In this document: in pieces, positions 15,597-22,761 of the stretch
Numbering within the stretch: position 1 is the first letter of the stretch
Layout of the letters: each line of letters opens with the position of its first letter
NCBI GenBank assembly: GCA_002396645.1
Contig: DGYI01000063.1
Span: forward strand, 1-25,205
Reading direction: 5' to 3'
Length of the DNA stretch: 25,205 nucleotides
Source: Firmicutes bacterium UBA5010
Lineage (GTDB): Bacteria; Bacillota; Clostridia; Tissierellales; Sedimentibacteraceae
Program-made: the position numbers and the translations under genes
The notes under the pieces: generated by a model
What the model saw: only the letters and a program-made list of their open reading frames with translations
Databases searched by the model: none
What the model was told of the DNA's origin: nothing

Positions 15597-16838
15597 TCAG
15601 CGAATTTTGATGATTCTTTTCTTTATAAGCCTATATATGATAATTCCCAATATTAAAGCAGGAATTATAACAAGTATATAGGAAATCATCCAAACTACCA
15701 AGTTCTGTACAAAATCTATTATGCCGTTAACTGTTCTTATAAAGCCTTTCTTCGCTCTGCTCCATAGGTCATCTGATGCTTTTATGTTTATGCTTCTGCC
15801 TTCAATTTCAGTAACTGTTAATTCAATAGATGCCATATTAACTCTGTCATCAATATTCCCTAAATCAATACTATAGGCATCGATTTCTGTTCTGACACGT
15901 CTTATTTCATTCTCAAGAGCCAATATTTCTGTTACATTTTCTGCTTTATCATACAGCTCTCTGAGCCTGTTCTCTTGAACCTCAAGATTTGTCAAAATAT
16001 TTTGCTTGTCATAATAGTCTTTTGTTACATCTTTTTCGTTTATATATTTGTTATAGACATCAGATTCGTCATCAATATAATCGACCACGTCATAAAAATC
16101 TTCCTGAGGGACTCTCAGTTTAAGATTAGCATATCTGTATTCTTTATATTCTGTTTTATGTCTGACTGATGTTTGACTATGCTCAATATATCCATTCTTA
16201 TCTTTTATTACACCATTCAAGTCTTCAATAAATTTATCAAAATCTAAAATTTCTATCTCCAATGATCCTGATTTGATGATTTTATTTTCCGCCTGTAATG
16301 ATGCAATCCCGAATTTCTGATACGATAATGCTAAATCTTTATCTCCCTTATCTTCCATTTCCGGAGACCCATCAGTGAAATCATCTCGTGCAATATCCTG
16401 CGGCAATGAAGATTTTTCTTCTGTGCCATAACCTGAGCTGTTCTCATTTCTCCCAAGCATATCGTTCATGTCTTTTGAAAATCCGCCGAAATTATTTCCC
16501 GCAAAATAAATTGCTGAAATAACCAAAACACATGATGCGGCAATACCGACATATTTTACAAGATTGCTGCGTTTTTTCTTAAATATATCAAGTCTCGCAT
16601 CTTCAAGTCTTGCATTTAGTTTCTTACAATATCCCTTTGGAAGTTCCTCCATCGGTAAGGCGTGAATATCATTAATCATCTTTTGATATGCATTGTATTC
16701 TTTTTCACAAGACGGACAAGTCTTTATATGCTCTTCAAATTCTTTCCTACGAGAATCATTTAATTCAACTGAATTATCAAACTCACTGTCAATATAACTA
16801 AATAATAAATCATTAAATTCTAAGCAATTCACATTCAC
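15597..16838 (-). CDS. Zinc-finger anti-sigma factor with DUF4349 domain
   Basis: A 413-aa membrane protein. The N-terminal cytoplasmic part has a ZAS zinc finger: C5, and H37-x3-C41-x2-C44 in HIKTCPSC. A membrane segment follows at about 93-113, then an external region (about 114-380) of which residues 185-400 match DUF4349, including a coiled-coil segment, and a second membrane segment at 383-403 with a basic tail. It would hold the partner ECF sigma inactive until an envelope signal triggers its release; the signal is unknown. It starts 5 nt after the sigma gene and is followed by a strong terminator, so sigma and anti-sigma form a two-gene operon. A CACACCTCC site (complement GGAGGTGTG) precedes the ATG. 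Confidence 0.88.
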   Translation of the reverse strand: MNVNCLEFNDLLFSYIDSEFDNSVELNDSRRKEFEEHIKTCPSCEKEYNAYQKMINDIHALPMEELPKGYCKKLNARLEDARLDIFKKKRSNLVKYVGIAASCVLVISAIYFAGNNFGGFSKDMNDMLGRNENSSGYGTEEKSSLPQDIARDDFTDGSPEMEDKGDKDLALSYQKFGIASLQAENKIIKSGSLEIEILDFDKFIEDLNGVIKDKNGYIEHSQTSVRHKTEYKEYRYANLKLRVPQEDFYDVVDYIDDESDVYNKYINEKDVTKDYYDKQNILTNLEVQENRLRELYDKAENVTEILALENEIRRVRTEIDAYSIDLGNIDDRVNMASIELTVTEIEGRSINIKASDDLWSRAKKGFIRTVNGIIDFVQNLVVWMISYILVIIPALILGIIIYRLIKKRIIKIR

Positions 16839-16843
16839 ACCTC

Positions 16844-17425
16844 CTAACTTTCAATCTCCTGCAGTTTTTTGGTAATAATCTCCCTTAATTTTTTTCTTGC
16901 TCTATTTAATCTTGATTTTACAGTACCTTCATTGCATGATAAAATAGAGGCTATGTCCCTATACGATAAACCCTGTACATCTCTTAAAACTATAACTGTT
17001 CTGAAATCATCGTCTAACATATCAATACATTCATATAACATCTGAGATTCCAATTTGTTTTGAATAACAATATCCGGATTATTAGAATTATCTGGTATCT
17101 CCTGCATTATTTCACTTTCGTCATTTTCAAGAGGTTTATCGATTGAGTATGTAATAATGTTTTTCTTCCTCTTAAAATCAAGGCATGTATTCATAACTAT
17201 TCTGTAAAGCCATACCTTAAAGGTTGATTTCATATTAAATGAACCTATATTCTTAAAAACCTTAACTAAAGCTTCTTGAGATATATCCTCAGCATCTTCC
17301 TTACTTCGCAAAACTCTTAATGCAATATTATACGCCATCTTCTTATAATCCTTAATAAGCTCTTCAAAAGCATCAACATCGCCTCTTATACTTTTTTTAA
17401 TAAGTATAAGCTCATTATCTTGCAT
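16844..17425 (-). CDS. ECF-type RNA polymerase sigma factor (sigma-W/SigV-like)
   Basis: A 193-aa sigma-70-family factor with region 2 (about 10-80, SKEDAEDISQEALVKVF for -10 binding) and region 4 (about 120-180, LRDVQGLSYRDIASIL and GTVKSRLNRARKKLREI as helix-turn-helix for the -35). It redirects RNA polymerase to envelope-stress genes once released by the anti-sigma factor encoded next. The start at 17425 (MQDNELILIKKSIRGD) fits the family and follows a GGGGTGG site by 5 nt; a longer frame from 17476 adds 17 unconserved residues. It has a 190-nt leader from a sigma-A promoter with an inverted repeat in it. Regulon and signal cannot be named from the sequence. Confidence 0.92.
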   Translation of the reverse strand: MQDNELILIKKSIRGDVDAFEELIKDYKKMAYNIALRVLRSKEDAEDISQEALVKVFKNIGSFNMKSTFKVWLYRIVMNTCLDFKRKKNIITYSIDKPLENDESEIMQEIPDNSNNPDIVIQNKLESQMLYECIDMLDDDFRTVIVLRDVQGLSYRDIASILSCNEGTVKSRLNRARKKLREIITKKLQEIES

Positions 17426-17541
17426 TTTTCCACCCCACTCACATATATAGACGAATAATGATTTTTTTTGTTCCATCGGAACTTTAGCTCCGTGGAGCTT
17501 TATACTTTCATTTTCATCTTAATTTTTATATAGTTAATATA

Positions 17542-17562
17542 GTTTCAAACTGTATTTGAAAC
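17542..17562 (-). promoter_or_regulatory. Inverted repeat in the sigma-gene leader, with an ECF-like TGAAAC
   Basis: GTTTCAAA (17542-17549) and TTTGAAAC (17555-17562) form a perfect 8-bp inverted repeat with a 5-nt centre. On the minus strand the distal half offers TGAAAC, which is the -35 core of many ECF promoters. A matching CGT-type -10 is not seen 16 bp further on, so an autoregulatory promoter is possible but not proven; a repressor operator or RNA hairpin is equally possible. Confidence 0.4.
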
Positions 17563-17624
17563 ATAATATCGTTAATAAAATTATCAGTTTTAGATTTTGT
17601 TTAAATCATTTTAATATTACGGAT

Positions 17625-17653
17625 ATTATATAATAGTATAGACTTTTTGTCTA
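17625..17653 (-). promoter_or_regulatory. Sigma-A promoter of the sigma/anti-sigma operon
   Basis: On the minus strand: -35 TAGACA (17653-17648), 17-bp spacer, -10 TATAAT (17630-17625, perfect). Start is predicted near 17618. The inverted repeat TATAGAC/GTCTATA (17637-17655) spans the -35 and spacer and may be a protein site. Confidence 0.65.
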
Positions 17654-17734
17654 TAAATTAAAAGCTGCATGATAATAAAATAAAGCTGAATTTGATAAAT
17701 ATGAGGACAAAATATATTTAAAAGCAAAAATATA

Positions 17735-17816
17735 AAAAGCGTTTAAGTTTTTAATCAAAGATTTTAACCCTTACAAAATCAGGAAAAATCTTATTATGAA
17801 AAAACAAAACGCTTTT
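17735..17816 (-). terminator. Nested inverted repeats behind hutH (possible terminator or small RNA)
   Basis: An outer 10-bp arm pair, AAAAGCGTTT (17735-17744) with AAACGCTTTT (17807-17816), encloses an inner 8-bp pair, AAGATTTT (17758-17765) with AAAATCTT (17785-17792). On the minus strand the outer stem is followed by TTTTTATATTTTTG. The element lies 55 nt past the hutH stop. It is longer than a normal terminator, and the outer loop is large. The rest of the 17477-17871 gap holds the sigma promoter and its inverted repeat, and no gene. Confidence 0.4.
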
Positions 17817-17830
17817 GTACTTCTCTATTA

Positions 17831-17850
17831 TTGAATTAAATATAATTCAA
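17831..17850. repeat. Small AT-rich palindrome just behind hutH
   Basis: TTGAATTA and TAATTCAA flank a 4-nt centre, 21 nt past the hutH stop codon. No T tract follows, so it is not a plain terminator; it may stabilise the 3' end of the hutH transcript. Confidence 0.35.
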
Positions 17851-17871
17851 AATGAAATCAGTTCCAGAAAA

Positions 17872-19401
17872 TTAAAATTCAATAATTCCTGCCGAAGATT
17901 CCACTTTGTTTACTAATTCTTCGTTTATAATTATATTTTCACATTTATTTATATCTTCATATAAAGGTCTGTCCTCAACAAGTGTCGGAACTGATGCTCT
18001 TACTAAGTTATATGCTGCATCCGTTCCTTTGCCTAAGCCCTTGTTTCCTCTTAAGTCAATAGCCTGACAAGCACACATAATTTCCATTGCCAAAACTCTT
18101 CTTACATTTTGCATAATTTCTCTTGCTTTTCTTGCAGCAATTGTTCCCATAGATACATGGTCCTCTTGGTTTGCTGAAGACGGTATGCTGTCAACGCTCG
18201 CAGGATGAGAAAGGATTTTATTTTCTGATACTAAAGCTGCAGCAGAGTATTGAACTATCATAAATCCTGAATTAAGTCCGCCTTTTTCAACTAAAAATGC
18301 AGGGAGTCCGCTAAGTGATGGATTTACTAATCTTTCAAGACGTCTCTCTGAGATATTTGCAATTTCAGATAATGCTATCCCTAAAAAGTCAAAGCTCAGA
18401 GCCATTGGCTGACCGTGGAAGTTTCCGCCTGATATTCCTTCTAATGTTTCAGGGAATATGATAGGATTATCTGTTACAGAGTTTATTTCTATTTCAACTC
18501 TTTCTTTTACGTAATTTATTGCGTCCTTACTTGCACCGTGTACCTGAGGTGTACACCTTAAAGAATACGCATCCTGTACTCTTACCTCGCCTTGTTTCGA
18601 AGTCATTTTGCTTCCTTCTAAAAGCTGTAACAATATTCTTGCACTGTCCTTCTGTCCTTTATGAGGTCTTACATCGTGTAATTTATGATCAAGTGCGTTT
18701 AAAACTCCATTGTGAGCTTCAAAGCTCAATGCTGCCGCAATATCAGCAGTTTTAACTAAATTAAGTGCATCATATAAAGCAAGAGCCCCTACAGATGTCA
18801 TGACCTGTGTTCCGTTTATAAGAGCAAGACCTTCTTTTGAAGTAAGTTCTATAGTAGGTATTGAAGCCTTTTTCATAGCCTCTTCACCGCTCATTACCGC
18901 TCCGTTAAATTCTGCTTCTCCAAGACCTATCATAGGCAAAACAACATGTGATAATGGTGCTAAATCCCCGCTCGCTCCCAAAGAGCCTTTCTCAGGTACT
19001 ATAGGATGAACTCTTTTGTTTAACATGTCTATGAATGTTTGTATAGTTTCAAGTTTTGCTCCCGAATAGCCTTTTGCCAAATTGTTAATTCTTAAAAGCA
19101 TTATTCCTCTTACTATTTCTGTAGCCAAAGGATTTCCTGCACCTACAGCATGAGTGATTATAAGATTTTTTTGAAGAAGTTTTGATTCTTCTTTTGAAAT
19201 GCTTACATCACTGAATTTTCCGAATCCTGTTGTAATACCATATACAACTTTTCCGTTGTCAACAAAATCATCCACTATTTTTCTTGATTTTAAAACTCTG
19301 TCCTTAGCTGAATCTGCAAGCTCAACAAAGGCATATTCTCTACAAACCTTAACTAGTTTTTCCAGTGTTAAGTCATTTCCCGTAATAATAATTTTTTCCA
19401 T
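17872..19401 (-). CDS. hutH: Histidine ammonia-lyase
   Basis: A 509-aa cytoplasmic enzyme, the family's usual length, which turns L-histidine into urocanate and ammonia, the first step of histidine breakdown. The catalytic MIO cofactor forms from the triad A143-S144-G145 in GSLGASGDLAPLSH, as in known HutH proteins (and at nearly the same position as in Pseudomonas). The TTGFG loop at 57-61 is also present. The start at 19401 was chosen because GGAGG lies 5 nt upstream; a frame from 19413 adds four residues without a ribosome site. No hutU, hutI or hutP is next to it, so it stands alone here and may supply urocanate to enzymes encoded elsewhere. Confidence 0.96.
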   Translation of the reverse strand: MEKIIITGNDLTLEKLVKVCREYAFVELADSAKDRVLKSRKIVDDFVDNGKVVYGITTGFGKFSDVSISKEESKLLQKNLIITHAVGAGNPLATEIVRGIMLLRINNLAKGYSGAKLETIQTFIDMLNKRVHPIVPEKGSLGASGDLAPLSHVVLPMIGLGEAEFNGAVMSGEEAMKKASIPTIELTSKEGLALINGTQVMTSVGALALYDALNLVKTADIAAALSFEAHNGVLNALDHKLHDVRPHKGQKDSARILLQLLEGSKMTSKQGEVRVQDAYSLRCTPQVHGASKDAINYVKERVEIEINSVTDNPIIFPETLEGISGGNFHGQPMALSFDFLGIALSEIANISERRLERLVNPSLSGLPAFLVEKGGLNSGFMIVQYSAAALVSENKILSHPASVDSIPSSANQEDHVSMGTIAARKAREIMQNVRRVLAMEIMCACQAIDLRGNKGLGKGTDAAYNLVRASVPTLVEDRPLYEDINKCENIIINEELVNKVESSAGIIEF

Positions 19402-19529
19402 GTTTTCCTCCATAAAGTTATTCTAAGTATTATTTATATAAATAAAAAATGAGACAATTTTTAGCACAAAAAAATATACTAAAACGGCCTCCTCTTATCT
19501 ACTTTCTATAGGCATTAAGTTCATTTTTA

Positions 19530-19558
19530 ATTATAGTTTATTTTTTATTGTTTGTCAA
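19530..19558 (-). promoter_or_regulatory. Perfect-consensus sigma-A promoter of hutH
   Basis: On the minus strand: TTGACA (19558-19553), 17-bp spacer, TATAAT (19535-19530). Start is predicted near 19523, which leaves a leader of about 120 nt before the hutH ATG. The leader has an odd GAGGAGGCC stretch (complement at 19484-19492) and a run of seven T (near 19470), which may be an attenuator, but no clear strong stem is seen. Confidence 0.75.
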
Positions 19559-19654
19559 TTTTTTATGCCTTATATTTTTAAATATGCCATGTTTTTATTA
19601 CAATCTCATTTAATTATTCAATCTTTGAAATATAAAATTCAAACAATCTTCATA

Positions 19655-19683
19655 TTGATTTTTTTGTTTACCGATGATAAAAT
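19655..19683 (+). promoter_or_regulatory. Promoter of the DMT transporter gene
   Basis: -35 TTGATT (19655-19660), 17-bp spacer, -10 TAAAAT (19678-19683), with a start expected near 19690. The start site falls within the CsoR-like palindrome that follows. It is back-to-back with the hutH promoter, about 95 bp away, so the two genes are divergent. Apart from these promoters, the 19402-19740 gap holds no gene. Confidence 0.6.
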
Positions 19684-19687
19684 TACT

Positions 19688-19706
19688 TATCCCCTATAGG
19701 GGGATA
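19688..19706 (+). promoter_or_regulatory. CsoR/RcnR-type operator
   Basis: TATCCCCTATAGGGGGATA is a 7-bp inverted repeat, C-tract and G-tract around a short AT centre, flanked by AT. In this AT-rich DNA it stands out sharply. DUF156 (CsoR/FrmR/RcnR) repressors bind this kind of site. It covers the predicted transcription start of the DMT transporter, and a CsoR-family gene lies 1 kb downstream, so that protein is the likely ligand. Confidence 0.75.
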
Positions 19707-19740
19707 TATGGTTTTATATTTAAATCGGAGGTAGCTTGCT

Positions 19741-20616
19741 TTGAATAAAAAAAATAATATCTCAATATTAATGGCCATACTAGCTGCTGCATTGTATGCA
19801 ATCAGTTCCCCTTTCTCAAAAATTCTTTTAAAAGAATTATCACCAACTATGATGGCTGCTCTTTTGTATTTGGGTGCAGGAATAGGAATGTCAATTATAG
19901 GTTTTATTCAAAAAAAACTTGGTAAAGAAAATAAAGAATTGTCTCTGACAAAAAAGGAACTGCCCTATGTAGTCGGAATGATTACTTTAGATATTGCTGC
20001 TCCTATTTTTTTAATGATAGGATTATCTTCTACAACCGCAGCAAACGCTTCACTTCTTAATAATTTTGAGATTGTTGCAACATCTCTTATAGCATTGTTT
20101 ATATTTAAGGAAAAAATATCAAAAAGATTATGGCTTGCAATTTGTTTTGTAACAGTATCAAGTACAATATTATCCGTTGACGATATAAGCAGTTTTTCAT
20201 TTTCTGCAGGCTCTTTATTTGTTATACTTGCCTGCTTTAGCTGGGGTCTTGAAAACAACTGTACAAGAATGCTTTCAGACAAAAATCCATTGGAGATTAC
20301 AGTTATAAAAGGCTTCGGCTCGGGATTAGGCTCACTTATGATAGCACTTTTTCTTAAAGAATTCGGCGGAAGCATGTTATATATATCAGGTGCATTGTTT
20401 CTTGGATTCATTGCTTATGGTTTGAGCATATTTTTTTATGTTTATGCACAAAGAGAATTGGGTGCGGCAAAAACAAGTACATATTATGCTGTAGCACCAT
20501 TTATAGGAGTAGCGATATCTCTCGTATTGTTTAAAGAAATACCATCAATTTCATTTATTGCGGCACTTATAATAATGATTGCAGGAACATATTTAGCATC
20601 TACGGATGCGCAATAG
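19741..20616 (+). CDS. DMT-superfamily (EamA) transporter
   Basis: A 291-aa integral membrane protein with about ten hydrophobic segments in two EamA halves (roughly 5-145 and 150-288), the standard size and topology of drug/metabolite transporters. Typical internal features are the LGAGIGMSIIGF segment and the second-half start CFSWGLENNCTR. The start is TTG, set by a strong GGAGGT (19727-19732) 8 nt upstream; no ATG fits. The substrate is not evident: DMT proteins move amino acids, nucleobases, sugars or drugs. The metal-type operator in front suggests a link to metal, possibly a metal ion or metal-bound ligand. It is the only plus-strand gene and ends 34 nt from the convergent repressor gene. 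Confidence 0.9.
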   Translation: MNKKNNISILMAILAAALYAISSPFSKILLKELSPTMMAALLYLGAGIGMSIIGFIQKKLGKENKELSLTKKELPYVVGMITLDIAAPIFLMIGLSSTTAANASLLNNFEIVATSLIALFIFKEKISKRLWLAICFVTVSSTILSVDDISSFSFSAGSLFVILACFSWGLENNCTRMLSDKNPLEITVIKGFGSGLGSLMIALFLKEFGGSMLYISGALFLGFIAYGLSIFFYVYAQRELGAAKTSTYYAVAPFIGVAISLVLFKEIPSISFIAALIIMIAGTYLASTDAQ

Positions 20617-20650
20617 TTAATGTGATAATAATGTTTTGTTTTTATGTTAT

Positions 20651-20947
20651 TTATTTTATAAACTTATCTATTGCGTCATTTAATGAGCTTAAATAGTCGT
20701 AATCTTCTTTTTCGACTGCATCTACTAAGCAATGAGAAATGTGGTCTTTTAACATGATTTTACCTATATTATTTACAGCAGATTTTACAGCGGCAATTTG
20801 AATTAAAATTTCGTTGCAATCTCTTCCTTCTTCAACCATGACTTTTACAGCACTCAAATGTCCTATAGCTCTTGAAATTCTGTTTATTATAGCTTTTGTT
20901 TCGGTATGAGAATGTGTGTGTTTCTCATATTCGGTTTGTTTATCCAT
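20651..20947 (-). CDS. CsoR/RcnR-family metal-sensing repressor (DUF156)
   Basis: A 98-aa all-helical tetrameric DNA-binding protein of the DUF156 family. The CsoR metal-ligand set is complete: C44 (EEGRDC), H69 and C73 (KDHISHC). It also has an N-terminal His tail (H10, H12, H14 in KHTHSH) as seen in nickel/cobalt sensors of the family. Metal binding would release DNA. GGGAGG precedes the ATG by 6 nt. No copy of the 19688 operator lies in front of its own gene, so autoregulation by that site is not apparent. Copper, nickel or cobalt are all possible; the ligand set alone does not decide. Confidence 0.92.
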   Translation of the reverse strand: MDKQTEYEKHTHSHTETKAIINRISRAIGHLSAVKVMVEEGRDCNEILIQIAAVKSAVNNIGKIMLKDHISHCLVDAVEKEDYDYLSSLNDAIDKFIK

Positions 20948-21032
20948 AATATCCTCCCAGATAATTTAATTTATTCTAAATTATAATTTCAAGCTTAGAG
21001 ATATACTAACATTAAAGCAAGCAAAAATCAAT

Positions 21033-21101
21033 AAAAAAACCTCTAATTTGTATATAAAATCACTATTTTAAAAACAGTGTATCTTAATATAAAATTAGAG
21101 G
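21033..21101 (-). terminator. Very long hairpin followed by seven T
   Basis: On the minus strand CCTCTAATTT (21101-21092) pairs with AAATTAGAGG (21049-21040), further inner pairs (UAUAU/AUAUA, UAAGAU/AUUUUA) and a tip stem around CACTGTTT extend the helix almost without break over about 60 nt. TTTTTTT follows at 21039-21033. It sits 40 nt after the lipoprotein gene stop. Two pairs are G-U on the minus-strand RNA only. An intrinsic terminator is the best reading. Confidence 0.75.
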
Positions 21102-21141
21102 CTGCGTAATATACCTTATTTAGAAACAGATCACAATTGCA

Positions 21142-21351
21142 TTATGGCAAGTCATTGTTATTCGTACCATTATTATTATTTGTGCCATTGTTATTTGTTC
21201 CGTTGTTATTGTTTGTTCCGTTATTATTATTTGGTAAGCCATTATTATTATTTGGCAAACCATTATTATTCGGTGTTTCAGTATTTGTACATCCTACCAA
21301 CGATACTATCAATAACACTAGAGCCATTAATAAGCATAAACGTTTTTTCAT
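21142..21351 (-). CDS. Small Asn-rich lipoprotein
   Basis: A 69-aa protein: a lipoprotein signal peptide (positive MKKR, hydrophobic core, lipobox LVGC with C21 as lipidated residue), then about 45 residues of low-complexity NNNG / NNNNG / GLP / GT units, with 25 Asn in the last 43 residues. It would be anchored to the outer face of the membrane with an unstructured tail. The start at 21351 was chosen because GGAGG lies 6 nt upstream; a longer frame (from 21378) has none. No function is known. Such tails may be flexible linkers or remnants of a longer protein. The repeats suggest length variation by slippage. Confidence 0.65.
   Translation of the reverse strand: MKKRLCLLMALVLLIVSLVGCTNTETPNNNGLPNNNNGLPNNNNGTNNNNGTNNNGTNNNNGTNNNDLP
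21145..21273. repeat. Short tandem repeats in the lipoprotein gene
   Basis: The minus strand encodes runs such as AATAATAATGG and AACAATAACGG in units of about 15-18 bp ending in a G codon, seven times in a row. On the plus strand it looks like a run of TTATT / CCATT. Copy-number change by strand slippage is likely between strains, in steps that would keep the frame when units are multiples of three. Confidence 0.6.
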
Positions 21352-21441
21352 AATAAACCTCCGTTTCTTAATATTCATTATTTATTGTCTTCAATATTAG
21401 AAATTATATGCATTGCAATAATATCCAGCTATGCGGAGTTT

Positions 21442-21469
21442 ATTATTTTAACTTTAATTATTGTGTCTA
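21442..21469 (-). promoter_or_regulatory. Possible promoter of the lipoprotein gene
   Basis: On the minus strand: -35 TAGACA (21469-21464), 16-bp spacer, -10 AATAAT (21447-21442). Both boxes match five of six consensus bases. Predicted leader about 85 nt. AT-rich surroundings make false matches common. Confidence 0.3.
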
Positions 21470-21583
21470 AATAAAATTAAGATGAAAATTTTTACAAATA
21501 ATAATATCAAGTAAAAAGCTTCAAATATATTAGAAAAATACCTAATAAACAAAGATTATATTTTTTTAAATTAATTAATATTT

Positions 21584-22702
21584 TTAATCAACTGATAATG
21601 GCGATATACATGGATTTCCTGGACATGTATAAGTATATGAATCGTCATATGGGCAATCATTACAATATTTAAGCACATGATGTGTAGTTCCAGCACCATG
21701 ATAATTACCTGTTGATAAATTATGTGGTAAAACTTCTTGTTCCAGTTCTGTAATATACTCTATATAAGCACAATTACTGCAATAAATATACTCAATATAA
21801 CTGTATCTGTGTCCTGATGGTCCCAAATCATCAAAATTAGAAGCTATGTATCTATTTAGCTTATGATTAGTACAGCTTGTTTTTTCAATTTCACTATTTT
21901 TAAAATCTTTTTGAAAATTATCAATATTTGAATTTTCTTTTATTAAATTTGAAAAAATAGAATTTAAAGAATCTAGTTCGTTTTCAAATTTTTTTAAGGA
22001 ATCAATGTCTTCATCTGTAAAATTATCAGTATTTGAATTTTCTTTTATTTTTGAAAGAATTGAATTTAAAGAATCTAATTTATTTTCAGATTTTTTTAAG
22101 GAATCAATATCTTCATTTTGATGATTATCAGTATCTGAATTTTCTTTTATTAAATTTGAAAAAATAGAATTTGAAGAATCTAGTTCGTTTTCAAATTTTT
22201 TTAAGGAATCAATGTCTTCATCTGTAAAATTATCAGTATCTGAATTTTCCTTTATTTTTGAAAGAATTGAATTTAAAGAATCTAATTTATTTTCAAATTT
22301 TTTTAAGGAATCAATATCTTCATTTTGATGATTAACTGAATTTGGATGTATGCATGGATTTCCAGGACAGGTATAAGTATATGAATCATCATATGTGCAA
22401 TCATTACAGTATCTAACTACATGATGTGTAGTTCCAGTACCATGATAATTACCTGTTAATAAATCATGTAGTAAAATTACAGTGCTTTTATCAATAACTT
22501 TTGTATAATCGCAGTAACGACACCAATCATATATCGTATAACCAGCAATATGTTTTTCAGAATTATATTCAGAATACATTATAGATGTCATTCTTGACAA
22601 AGTATGTTCATGAGTATTTGCAAAACTAGTAGTCATTGATGTAAGTAATAAAATAGTTATTAAAAGCGTAAAAATAGCTTTTTTAGATAATAATTTTTTC
22701 AT
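21584..22702 (-). CDS. Secreted Cys/His-rich protein with two duplicated end modules
   Basis: A 372-aa protein with a signal peptide (MKKLLSKKAIFTLL to SFA, cleavage near residue 28). I do not recognise the family. Two copies of a Cys/His module lie at the ends: about 28-118 and 277-366. Their last 40 residues are identical at 34 positions and share TGNYHG, GTTHH, YCNDC and CPGNPC. The N module also has WCRYC and the C module YCSNC, so each has several CxxC pairs plus His, likely metal sites or disulfides. Between them lie two almost identical 69-aa coiled-coil units. Start: an ATG at 22702 with AAGGTG 6 nt upstream; a GTG at 22711 is the alternative. It is followed, 232 nt later, by the lipoprotein gene on the same strand. 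Confidence 0.65.
   Translation of the reverse strand: MKKLLSKKAIFTLLITILLLTSMTTSFANTHEHTLSRMTSIMYSEYNSEKHIAGYTIYDWCRYCDYTKVIDKSTVILLHDLLTGNYHGTGTTHHVVRYCNDCTYDDSYTYTCPGNPCIHPNSVNHQNEDIDSLKKFENKLDSLNSILSKIKENSDTDNFTDEDIDSLKKFENELDSSNSIFSNLIKENSDTDNHQNEDIDSLKKSENKLDSLNSILSKIKENSNTDNFTDEDIDSLKKFENELDSLNSIFSNLIKENSNIDNFQKDFKNSEIEKTSCTNHKLNRYIASNFDDLGPSGHRYSYIEYIYCSNCAYIEYITELEQEVLPHNLSTGNYHGAGTTHHVLKYCNDCPYDDSYTYTCPGNPCISPLSVD
21917..22330 (-). repeat. Two tandem 207-bp repeats coding for coiled-coil units
   Basis: Positions 22330-22124 and 22123-21917 encode the same 69-residue unit (from HQNEDIDSLKK to the IKENS motif and its following D/N) with only a few substitutions. Each unit is itself two related halves, one with SKIKENS and one with SNLIKENS. 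High identity implies recent duplication, and the array may expand or contract. Confidence 0.85.
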
Positions 22703-22731
22703 ATTTTTCACCTTATCCCCTTTAAATATTT

Positions 22732-22760
22732 TTTCTAGGATAATTAAATTACCCTAGAAA
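22732..22760. promoter_or_regulatory. 29-bp palindrome on the start site of the Cys/His protein gene
   Basis: TTTCTAGG (22732-22739) and CCTAGAAA (22753-22760) enclose a further inverted AATT-type core, together about 13 pairs with one wobble on the minus-strand RNA. It begins 1 nt after the -10 box of the predicted promoter, so it covers the start site. It would suit a dimeric repressor, or a 5' hairpin protecting the transcript. Confidence 0.6.
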
Positions 22761-22761
22761 T

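Noticed and set aside
19495..19515. A seven-codon frame (MPIESR) in the hutH leader followed by GAGGAGG
   Set aside because: Its ATG would fall about 8 nt after the predicted start of the transcript, with no room for a ribosome site, and the codons are not histidine-rich as in a leader peptide.
21145..21273. Short regular repeats that might be a CRISPR array
   Set aside because: The repeats are 15-18 bp, have no spacers and encode in-frame Asn-Gly units.
21137..21400. An 87-aa plus-strand frame with repeating LLFVP units
   Set aside because: It is the antisense reading of the Asn-run repeats in the lipoprotein gene. No ribosome site precedes its ATG, and the lipoprotein frame has a good site and a clear signal peptide.
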